A DNA stretch of 64,000 bases, taken from Sulfurospirillum multivorans DSM 12446 (GTDB lineage: Bacteria; Campylobacterota; Campylobacteria; Campylobacterales; Sulfurospirillaceae). Under the pieces are notes generated by a model that worked only from the letters and a program-made list of their open reading frames with translations, searched no databases and was not told the origin of the DNA. The position numbers were made by a program, and so were the translations under genes. The DNA is taken from positions 2,179,654 through 2,243,653 of the forward strand of contig NZ_CP007201.1 in the NCBI RefSeq assembly GCF_000568815.1. Direction: 5' to 3'. Numbering within the stretch: the first letter of the stretch is position 1; each line of letters begins with the position of its first letter. Shown piece after piece: positions 45,318 to 52,348 of this stretch.

Positions 45318-47726
45318 ATGTATGAAATTAGTCGGCGACGATTTTTGCAATGGAGTGGTGCTTTAGGTGGAGGACTTGCAAGCAGTGCAATTTTACCGCT
45401 TCCATCCATTGCTGAAGATGTAAAAACAGTTCCATCTTCAAAAAAATACGATTCAATCAAATGGGCAGGTTGTACTATCAATTGTGGTAGTAAATGCCCT
45501 GTTCGTGTTTTTGTCAAAGGTGGGAAGATTGATCATATTGAAACCGATAATACAGGTGGTGATGAGTTTGGCTCTCACCAAGTAAGAGCATGTTTAAGAG
45601 GACGATCAAATCGTTATCGTGTGTACAATCCCAATAGGCTTTTATACCCACTCAAACGAATTGGTAAGCGTGGCGAAGGAAAATTTGCCCGTATATCGTG
45701 GGATGAAGCCTTAGAAACCATTGCTACAAAAATGAAAGAGGTTAAAGAAAAATACGGCAATGAGGCGATTTACTTAACCTATGCGACAGGAACAACCGGT
45801 GCTATTATGAACCGTTGTACCGCTGGTCCTTGGGTAAGACTTCTTTCACTCTTTGGTGGGTATCTCAATTATTATAACAGCTACTCTACAGCGCAAATCA
45901 CTGATGGTTTGAACCATTTTTATGGCACAAGTAGAGGCAGTGATATTATGAATATTGAATACGCAAAACTTGTGGTTATGTTTGGTAATAATTCTGTCGA
46001 AACAAGAATGAGTGGTGGAGGTACTGGTTATGCGTATAAATGTGCCCTTGAACGAGGCGGTGCTAAAATTATTCATATTGATCCACGCTATTCTGACAGT
46101 TTAGTCGGAGCCTGTGATCAATGGATTCCAATAGCCCCAGGAACTGATGGTGCTCTCATTGCGGCGATGGCACATGTAATGATTAGCGAAGACCTTCACG
46201 ATAAAGATTTTTTGAGCAAATATTGCGTTGGATTTAGTTCTGATACCCTTCCTGAGGATGCACCCAAAAACGGCTCATACGAAGATTATGTTATGGGTAG
46301 AGGGGAAGATAAGACCGAAAAAACACCTGCTTGGGCGGAATCTATTACCAAAATAGCTGCACAAACTATTATTAACCTCGCACGTGAAATTGCTACGACA
46401 AAACCCTGTTTTATAGCGCAAGGATGGGGTGCGCAACGCCAATCTAACGGTGAACAAGCCGCGCGAGCCATTGCAACACTAGCAGCCATGACAGGTAACA
46501 TAGGCTCTATTGGTACCAATCCTGGTACGAGAGAGCACACAACTGGATGGATTGAACCCGCACCGCTACCGTATAAAAATCCTATCAAAGATGCTATTCC
46601 TTGCTTTTTATGGACAGATGCCATCGTAAGAGGTAAAGAGATGCGTGACATCACCGATGGTGTACGAAAGACAACGCAACTCAAACAAAATATTAAATTC
46701 TTATGGAATACAGGTGGAAACTGCCTCATCAACCAACACAGCGATGCCAACAAAACCGCTAAGATTCTTGAGGATGAAAGTTTATGTGAGTTTATTGTTG
46801 ATGTGAATGTTACACGAACATCGAGTAACCGCTTTGCAGATATCATTCTTCCCGATGCCACGCCGCTTGAACAAGAAGATTTTGTGCGTTCAAGTTCGGG
46901 TTATTCAAATGATAGACCGTATATTGTCTATTCTCAAAAAGCGATTGAGCCTTTGGGCGAAAGTATGCCAATTTATGATATGTGTACAAAACTCGCTGAA
47001 AAATTGGGTGGAGAAACACTCAAAAATGCTTTTACCGAAGGTCGTACGCAAGTTGAGTGGTTAGAGCATCTTTGGGATGTAAAATTTAAAGATAAAGAAG
47101 GGATGCCAACCTTTGCGCAAATGAAAGAGATGGGTATTTTAAAATTGCCTCGTTATAAAAAGCCTCTTGTTGGATTTGAAAAATTTGTTCAAGACCCTAT
47201 TGCTAATCCGCTTAAAACGCCCACCGGCAAAATTGAGATTTTCAGTACAGCACTTGATAAAATGGCAAAAACATGGATTTTGCATGAGGGTCAAACAATC
47301 ACACCTCTTCCTGTTTTTACAGAAGCAAAAGACGGGCCACTTGATCCTGCCCGCAAAACATACCCACTTCAAATATTTGGTTACCACTACAAAGGTCGTA
47401 CACACTCTAGCTTTTGGGAGAGTGCACCTATTCGTGAAATCAATCCAGATGAACTGTGGATAAACCCTGTTGATGCCAAAGAGCGCCATATTAAAACAGG
47501 AGACAAGGTTCTTGTTTATAACCAATATGGCACGATGAGTATCGTGGCTAAAGTAACTCCAAAAATCATGCCAGGCGTGACTTCATGTCCACAAGGCGGT
47601 TGGTATAAGATGAAAAATGGCATTGATGTTGGTGGATGTATCAATTCACTGACCACACATGAGCCATCTGCTATTGCCAAAGGCAATCCTCAACACTCCA
47701 TTTTGGTTGAGATTAAAAAAGCGTAG
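45318..47726 (+). CDS. dmsA: Dimethyl sulfoxide reductase catalytic subunit DmsA
   Basis: Molybdopterin oxidoreductase of 802 residues. The N-terminus has a Tat signal with RRRFLQWSG at about 6-14. CTINCGSKCPV gives the first three ligands of the iron-sulfur cluster and RACLRGRSNR the fourth (about 92). The sequence tracks E. coli DmsA along its whole length, e.g. HQVRACLRGRS, FGNNSVETRMSGGG, PRYSDSLVGACDQWIPI, CLINQHSD and GGCINSLTTHEPS, so DMSO/S-oxide reductase is favoured over Psr/Phs types. A serine-threonine pair in NSYSTAQI lies where the Mo-ligating Ser is expected. AAGGAGACCCT precedes the ATG. Substrate range (DMSO, TMAO, other sulfoxides) is not provable by eye. Confidence 0.93.
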   Translation: MYEISRRRFLQWSGALGGGLASSAILPLPSIAEDVKTVPSSKKYDSIKWAGCTINCGSKCPVRVFVKGGKIDHIETDNTGGDEFGSHQVRACLRGRSNRYRVYNPNRLLYPLKRIGKRGEGKFARISWDEALETIATKMKEVKEKYGNEAIYLTYATGTTGAIMNRCTAGPWVRLLSLFGGYLNYYNSYSTAQITDGLNHFYGTSRGSDIMNIEYAKLVVMFGNNSVETRMSGGGTGYAYKCALERGGAKIIHIDPRYSDSLVGACDQWIPIAPGTDGALIAAMAHVMISEDLHDKDFLSKYCVGFSSDTLPEDAPKNGSYEDYVMGRGEDKTEKTPAWAESITKIAAQTIINLAREIATTKPCFIAQGWGAQRQSNGEQAARAIATLAAMTGNIGSIGTNPGTREHTTGWIEPAPLPYKNPIKDAIPCFLWTDAIVRGKEMRDITDGVRKTTQLKQNIKFLWNTGGNCLINQHSDANKTAKILEDESLCEFIVDVNVTRTSSNRFADIILPDATPLEQEDFVRSSSGYSNDRPYIVYSQKAIEPLGESMPIYDMCTKLAEKLGGETLKNAFTEGRTQVEWLEHLWDVKFKDKEGMPTFAQMKEMGILKLPRYKKPLVGFEKFVQDPIANPLKTPTGKIEIFSTALDKMAKTWILHEGQTITPLPVFTEAKDGPLDPARKTYPLQIFGYHYKGRTHSSFWESAPIREINPDELWINPVDAKERHIKTGDKVLVYNQYGTMSIVAKVTPKIMPGVTSCPQGGWYKMKNGIDVGGCINSLTTHEPSAIAKGNPQHSILVEIKKA

Positions 47727-47737
47727 AGGGAAAAATT

Positions 47738-48391
47738 ATGGAAAAAAATAAACATTTTGGATTTTATCTTGATCAAACTCGTTGTGTGGGATGCCGCACA
47801 TGTCAATTAGCCTGTAAAGATTACCATGATTCACCCATCGGTGTCAGTTACCGTCGTGTGAGTGAATACGAAGGTGGTAGTTGGGTTAAAAATGAAAACA
47901 ACCTTTTACAGCCTTTCAATGTTTTTGCCTATTACAGTTCTATTGCATGTAACCATTGTGATGATCCTGCCTGTACAAAAGCGTGCCCAACTGGAGCGAT
48001 GCATATGGGAGATTATGGCATTGTGGATGTCGATACAAGCAAATGCATCGGATGTAAATCCTGTGCAATGGCTTGTCCTTATGGCGCACCTCAATTTAAT
48101 GAACACACAGGACATATGAGTAAATGTAATGGGTGTCAAGAGCGCTTGGATGAGGGGATGATGCCTATTTGTGTTGATGCTTGTCCTTTCCGTGCTATTG
48201 AGGCAGGGCCTATCAGTGAATTGCGTGAAAAACACGGCCATATCGCTGGTGTTGCTCCATTGCCAGCTTATGAAATTACCCGACCAAATTTATGCATCAA
48301 ACCTGAAAAAAATGCTCAACCATCCAATAAAGGCAATGGAACTGCCCATCTGCCACAAACTCTTTCGGAGGTCTCTTATGACATTGTCTAA
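47738..48391 (+). CDS. dmsB: DMSO reductase iron-sulfur subunit DmsB
   Basis: Four-cluster ferredoxin-type electron transfer subunit of 217 residues. Cysteine groups: CVGCRTCQLAC (about 16-26), CNHCDDPACTKACP (about 69-82), CIGCKSCAMACP (about 101-112) and CNGCQ ... CVDACP (about 128-153). This matches DmsB and conveys electrons from DmsC to DmsA on the periplasmic side. Starts 11 bp after dmsA. The C-terminus (NAQPSNKGNGTAH) is poorly conserved. It overlaps dmsC by 14 bp. Confidence 0.94.
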   Translation: MEKNKHFGFYLDQTRCVGCRTCQLACKDYHDSPIGVSYRRVSEYEGGSWVKNENNLLQPFNVFAYYSSIACNHCDDPACTKACPTGAMHMGDYGIVDVDTSKCIGCKSCAMACPYGAPQFNEHTGHMSKCNGCQERLDEGMMPICVDACPFRAIEAGPISELREKHGHIAGVAPLPAYEITRPNLCIKPEKNAQPSNKGNGTAHLPQTLSEVSYDIV

Positions 48392-49238
48392 TATTATCAT
48401 AGGCGAATTGCCACTGGTATTTTTTACGGTTGTTGCGCAAGCTGCCGTGGGTCTTTCATTAGTATATGCCCTTTGCACAAAACTCAGCTCTAATGCTAAA
48501 ATAGACTCACGTAAAAACTTTGGTGCACTCTTTTTGGCTTTGACATGTTTTGGTATTATCGCCTCGGTCTTTCACTTGGGTGATCCTTTGCATGCTCCGT
48601 ATATGATACTCCGCATGGCAGGATTTAGCCAAAATGGAACATGGATTGTTTCATGGCTACCTTTAGAGATTTTAGGTATTGGCATTATGGCACTTCTTGG
48701 TATCCTTGTTATGTTGAGAGGTTCCTTAATAGCTATTTATGCGCTCCCTTTTGTGGGCTTTTTGACACTGTTTGCCATGAGTGGTATCTATGGTTCTATG
48801 GTACAAATTGTTCCAACATGGAGCTTTGGATTAACCTTTTTATTGTTCTGTGCCTCCGCTTTGCTCTTGGGTGGATTTACCTATCGTGCATTTTTTGCTG
48901 AAGTCACTAAAGAAATTGCACTTTCATCACTGGTGAGTATAGGTGGGTTTGTTTTATTTGCACTGGCACTGCTTCTTTACACGCTCCATAATGCAGAAGT
49001 ACACATTGATGCTATCGCAAATGTATTTGATTTGATGCATGGTTATTATGGTTGTTTTGTAGGTGGTGGGTTGATTTTAGCAGGTCTTGCGCTGATGCTT
49101 AATATCTACAAAGACTTACTTCCAGAGAGCTTTACATGTAACATGTCAAAGCTCTCTCTTGTCATTGTTTTTATAGGCGTTTTAGCAACTAGAGTTGCAT
49201 TTTACGGGCTGATTACAACGCATTTTTTTATTGGATAA
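48378..49238 (+). CDS. dmsC: DMSO reductase membrane anchor DmsC
   Basis: Membrane subunit that oxidises menaquinol and anchors DmsAB. ATG at 48378 with GGAGGT at 48367-48372 gives 286 residues; longer upstream reading is only an out-of-frame overlap with dmsB. About eight membrane helices; FTVVAQAAVGLSLVYAL, FGIIASVFHLGDP and the late RVAFYGL resemble E. coli DmsC segments such as FIASMLHLGSP and RGVFYGL. A TTTACATGTAA copy sits in a 33-bp inverted repeat near 49124-49157. Confidence 0.92.
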   Translation: MTLSNIIIGELPLVFFTVVAQAAVGLSLVYALCTKLSSNAKIDSRKNFGALFLALTCFGIIASVFHLGDPLHAPYMILRMAGFSQNGTWIVSWLPLEILGIGIMALLGILVMLRGSLIAIYALPFVGFLTLFAMSGIYGSMVQIVPTWSFGLTFLLFCASALLLGGFTYRAFFAEVTKEIALSSLVSIGGFVLFALALLLYTLHNAEVHIDAIANVFDLMHGYYGCFVGGGLILAGLALMLNIYKDLLPESFTCNMSKLSLVIVFIGVLATRVAFYGLITTHFFIG

Positions 49239-49248
49239 GGAGTCTAGA

Positions 49249-49884
49249 ATGGATTATACAACACTAAGCCTTGCCGCAAATGTTTTTGCACAATTCCTAG
49301 CGTCACCTCCTGATGCTAAAACATGGCAAATGCTTAAAGAAAATCACGTTTTAGAAGAGTGGTTTATAGATACGCAAACACCAACCTGTGAACAAGGAAC
49401 AATGTTATGGAAACGCTCCCATGGTGAGGAGAGTAGCGATACGATTGCGGCTGATTTTACACGCCTTTTTCTATGCGATGAAGAATTTTTGAAAGCACCG
49501 CCTTATGCATCTTTTTACCTTGAGTCATCGGGTGAAATTTTTACACAAGAGAGCGATGATGTCCAAGCAGTTTATGATGCGTTTTCATTTCAAACGACAC
49601 GTCTAATACAGGAGCCCGCCGACCACATCGCCACTCAATTGGAATTTTTAAGTTTACTGCTTAAAAGTGCGGCACAAAGTGATGCTTTTGCAAAACATAT
49701 TAGCCAGTTTATAGCGATACATTTAGCCCCTTGGATGACATCGTGGACAGTGGATGTACAAAACAATGCTCAGTCGTTGTTTTATAGAGGTTTGGGATAC
49801 CACATCCAAACCTACTATGAACTTTTGATTGAAACATTTCAACCTAATGTTGTACCACGCATTATCCATCGTAAAGCTTCATGA
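49249..49884 (+). CDS. dmsD: TorD/DmsD-family redox enzyme maturation chaperone
   Basis: Cytoplasmic chaperone expected to bind the Tat signal and assist cofactor insertion of DmsA. ATG at 49249 with AAGGAG six bases upstream gives 211 residues. The all-helical protein shows APPYASFYLE and EPADHIATQLEFLSLLL, matching the TorD-family Y-x-S-x-Y and E-P-x-D-H-x-x-x-x-L-E motifs. The terminator follows 2 bp after the stop. TorD versus DmsD naming is not decidable; association with dmsABC favours DmsD-like. Confidence 0.88.
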   Translation: MDYTTLSLAANVFAQFLASPPDAKTWQMLKENHVLEEWFIDTQTPTCEQGTMLWKRSHGEESSDTIAADFTRLFLCDEEFLKAPPYASFYLESSGEIFTQESDDVQAVYDAFSFQTTRLIQEPADHIATQLEFLSLLLKSAAQSDAFAKHISQFIAIHLAPWMTSWTVDVQNNAQSLFYRGLGYHIQTYYELLIETFQPNVVPRIIHRKAS

Positions 49885-49886
49885 TA

Positions 49887-49916
49887 AAGTGGCAAGGTTC
49901 CTTGCCACTTTTTTTA
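49887..49916 (+). terminator. Strong intrinsic terminator of the dms operon
   Basis: AAGTGGCAAGG and CTTGCCACTT form a near-perfect stem with a three- to four-base loop directly followed by TTTTTTTATATC, two bases after the dmsD stop. This separates the operon from the downstream genes. Confidence 0.93.
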
Positions 49917-50002
49917 TATCTAACAAAATCTTGTATCGTTTACACCTCAAACCTCACGGAATACTTCTTGTATAACATCTTCATCACACATAAAGGATAC
50001 AC

Positions 50003-50563
50003 ATGTCGATTTTGCAGTTTATTAAAGAGAATAATTTAGCGTGGCAGCCTTCCTTTAATGGGGAAATCGGCAATGGTTTAGTCGGTTACCGAGGCGCTTT
50101 GATCGTAGAAGAGGGAAAACAGCTCTCCCCTGATCGCATCTTACCACCCAAAGTGCAAGCGAAACAAGTTTTGTTAGTTGCAGATGAGGCTAGTGTCACT
50201 TTTTTCTCCGCTGAATTAGAGAGTATTTTACATTTTGAAGCCTTTTTTGCGCGTTACAAAGCCTTTTTTACCCCTGCAACATTGGTCGTGCTGTATATCA
50301 CCGATTTGGATAAAAATGGCACATTTACTTATGAAGGTGTCACGATTCATGCGTACTCTTTGGCAGAAAGCTCTGTTTGGAATGAACTGTTAGACCTCTC
50401 AGGACTCGATAAAAGTGAGCTCAAAAAGCTTGACAACAAGAAGAAAATCGACGTGCTGTATGAAGGACTTTTAAAGACTGATTGTGCGGCAAAAGCGATG
50501 AGTTTTGAAGAGATACTCAGCCACAAAGGTGAAAGTTCCAAAAAAATTATGGGCGCTGTGTAA
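50003..50563 (+). CDS. Hypothetical cytoplasmic protein
   Basis: Not recognised. 186 residues, soluble, without a signal peptide or membrane segment. It starts MSILQFIKENNLAWQPSFNG, has a predicted alternating strand-rich centre (about 50-120; VLLVADEASVTFF, LVVLYITDLDK) and a Lys/Glu-rich helical C-terminus (LDNKKKIDVLYEGLL). Ribosome site AAAGGATAC precedes the ATG. Codon use resembles its housekeeping neighbours. No operon partner is clear; the 118-bp gap before it holds the dms terminator. Confidence 0.72.
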   Translation: MSILQFIKENNLAWQPSFNGEIGNGLVGYRGALIVEEGKQLSPDRILPPKVQAKQVLLVADEASVTFFSAELESILHFEAFFARYKAFFTPATLVVLYITDLDKNGTFTYEGVTIHAYSLAESSVWNELLDLSGLDKSELKKLDNKKKIDVLYEGLLKTDCAAKAMSFEEILSHKGESSKKIMGAV

Positions 50564-50626
50564 CTGCTTTTTAAAGGACACTCTGTTTGATTTCATGCTA
50601 CACTCTTACATGTAAAAGGAGCGAGC

Positions 50627-50791
50627 ATGAAAATCAAACAACTCTGTTCTCTTAAAAAAGAGGACGTCAAAACGTATGCCAAAAAAATCATCAAGATCGT
50701 CTCAAAACCAAAATTTATCTGCGAAAAATGCGCTCGTGTCTCTAAAGATGAAAAACATTTGTGCCATGCCATTTCTCTTAAAAAACTCTAA
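50627..50791 (+). CDS. Small Cys-rich protein (54 aa), possible zinc-binding
   Basis: Starts ATG at 50627 after AAAGGAGCGAGC, a strong ribosome site. Product is basic with ICEKCARVSKDEKHLCH: a CxxC followed eleven residues later by Cys-His, a plausible single zinc knuckle. The gene is shorter than most ORF cut-offs. A TTACATGTAA motif lies at 50606-50615, immediately before the Shine-Dalgarno. It converges on the DUF1566 gene with a 4-bp stop overlap. Function unknown; the ribosome site, coding length and tight spacing make it credible. Confidence 0.65.
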   Translation: MKIKQLCSLKKEDVKTYAKKIIKIVSKPKFICEKCARVSKDEKHLCHAISLKKL

Positions 50792-51273
50792 CGCACCAAC
50801 CGCACGGCTCCCACAAAACTTTTGGTATGGGCATCTACGCCACCGTTCATCAAATCTATCGTATAAAAAAGCGTTGGCATGACCTCATCACCCTCAAGGT
50901 AAATCGAAGAACTAAGATAAATCGCACCCTCACCTGTAAAATTATACACTTTGCCAAAAAATTTGGCATTGATCATCGGGCTTTTACACCGAGGTTCCAC
51001 AAGGGTTAATAGCTCATCAATACTCGGCAAGCGCCACTTTGTTCCAAGCGAACGCACACGCTCTTCTGCCTCATTACGTCTTAAAAGCTCTACATCACCA
51101 ACACACCCTTTGCTCTTGTGCCACACTTGACCTAAGGAGCATCGACTCCAGATAAGTCCTGTTTTGGTATCGGTCACTTCGCCCTTTCTTGCGATCAAGG
51201 CGTTTGAAGACAAGGAACACTCAGCCATTACGTTCATCGCACAAAAAAGAAAACTTGCCATATATTTTTTCAT
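50788..51273 (-). CDS. Secreted DUF1566 (Lcl C-terminal domain) protein
   Basis: Starts at 51273 with AGGGTG as ribosome site; 161 residues. A signal peptide (MKKYMASFLFCAMNVMA) is followed by a DUF1566-type domain: DTKTGLIWSRC, WRLPSIDELLTLVEPRC, and the C-terminal GAVRLVR, typical for this secreted/surface fold with the fixed W and the R-x-P-x-x-x-E pattern. Four Cys could make two disulfides. Function is not established; these proteins are often surface-exposed or appear in adhesion-related contexts. Confidence 0.82.
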   Translation of the reverse strand: MKKYMASFLFCAMNVMAECSLSSNALIARKGEVTDTKTGLIWSRCSLGQVWHKSKGCVGDVELLRRNEAEERVRSLGTKWRLPSIDELLTLVEPRCKSPMINAKFFGKVYNFTGEGAIYLSSSIYLEGDEVMPTLFYTIDLMNGGVDAHTKSFVGAVRLVR

Positions 51274-51378
51274 CGATTCACCCTGTTTCTTTGGAAATAC
51301 CATACAAAAACATACCACAGCACCGCTTAATCGTTCCAACACTTTTTACATGTAAAGCGCTCTTTAGCAACACTAAAG

Positions 51379-51384
51379 TACAAT
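51379..51384 (+). promoter_or_regulatory. Predicted -10 for hemH
   Basis: AAAGTACAATAGAATC lies about 30 bases upstream of the hemH ATG at 51413, with AAAAGG as the ribosome site. The region to its left contains a TTTACATGTAAA (51345-51356), here intergenic, near where a -35 region or upstream element would lie. Confidence 0.45.
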
Positions 51385-51412
51385 AGAATCTATTTTATGG
51401 AAAAGGTTCACT

Positions 51413-52348
51413 ATGCAAAAAGCGCTTGTCCTACTCAATATGGGAGGACCCAATAACCTTGATGAAGTCAAAGTTTTTTTATCCAATATGTTCAATGACG
51501 CCAATATCATCACCGTAAAGAGCGCTCTTTTACGCCGTTTTATCGCTTTTATGATCACCTCAACACGTACCAAAAAAGCCCAAGCCAACTACGCCAAACT
51601 CGGAGGCAAATCGCCTTTAGTCGGCTACACCAAACACCTGGTAGCAAAGCTACAAAGCGCACTTCCAGCTTTACATGTAAACTTTGCGATGCGCTACACG
51701 CCTCCCTTTTGTGATGCGTTGATTGAGGAGCTCAAAGCCAAGGGAATTGAAGAGGTTATCTTGTTGCCACTGTATCCGCACTACTCGACCACGACGACCA
51801 AGTCTTCGGTGGAAGATTTTATGAAAGTGGCGAAAGCATTGGACTTTAAAGCGCGTATTCGCGTGATTGATCGTTTTTTTGAGAACGAAAGATATAACCG
51901 CCTTTTGGTGAAAAAGATCAAAGAAGCGTTAGGAGCGAATGATCCAACGCAGATGGAGCTCATCTTCTCCGCGCACTCTCTGCCTCAAGAGATCATCGCG
52001 AATGGCGATCCGTATCAGAGAGAAATAACGTTACATGTAAAGCTTGTTGAACAACTTTTACACGAAGAAGGTGTGCAGTTTAAAGAGGTACATTTAGCCT
52101 ATCAGTCGAAGCTTGGACCGGTTAAATGGCTTGAGCCTTCGATGGAGGAAAAACTCTCAACGCTTGAAAATAAAAATGCGCTCATTGTTCCGATCTCGTT
52201 TACGATTGATAATTCTGAAACAGAGTTTGAACTCAGTATGGAGTATGCCGAGCTTGCGCACCGACTTGGATTTGAACGCTATATCGTGGCAAAATGCCCC
52301 AATGATGATGAGGCGTTTGTGGAGTGCATTAAAGGCTTAATTGACTAA
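51413..52348 (+). CDS. hemH: Ferrochelatase
   Basis: Inserts iron into protoporphyrin IX in the last step of haem synthesis. The 311-residue protein has LLNMGGPNNLDEV at the N-terminus, the catalytic His in FSAHSLPQEII (about 186), YQSKLGPVKWLEP, and the acidic ETEFEL segment with FTIDNSETEFEL near 262. Length is standard. The stop overlaps the convergent ftsI gene by 4 bp. Two motif copies encode LHVN and LHVK. Confidence 0.96.
   Translation: MQKALVLLNMGGPNNLDEVKVFLSNMFNDANIITVKSALLRRFIAFMITSTRTKKAQANYAKLGGKSPLVGYTKHLVAKLQSALPALHVNFAMRYTPPFCDALIEELKAKGIEEVILLPLYPHYSTTTTKSSVEDFMKVAKALDFKARIRVIDRFFENERYNRLLVKKIKEALGANDPTQMELIFSAHSLPQEIIANGDPYQREITLHVKLVEQLLHEEGVQFKEVHLAYQSKLGPVKWLEPSMEEKLSTLENKNALIVPISFTIDNSETEFELSMEYAELAHRLGFERYIVAKCPNDDEAFVECIKGLID

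Noticed and set aside
48171-48377. An N-terminal extension of DmsC starting in dmsB
   Set aside because: It runs out of frame through the conserved DmsB cysteine region; the ATG at 48378 has a GGAGGT site and matches DmsC N-termini.
51345-51356. The intergenic TTTACATGTAAA upstream of hemH as an Fnr/Crp-type operator
   Set aside because: Most copies are deep inside genes and the spacing (no four- to six-base gap) does not fit TTGAT-N4-ATCAA or TTAAC-N4-GTTAA sites.
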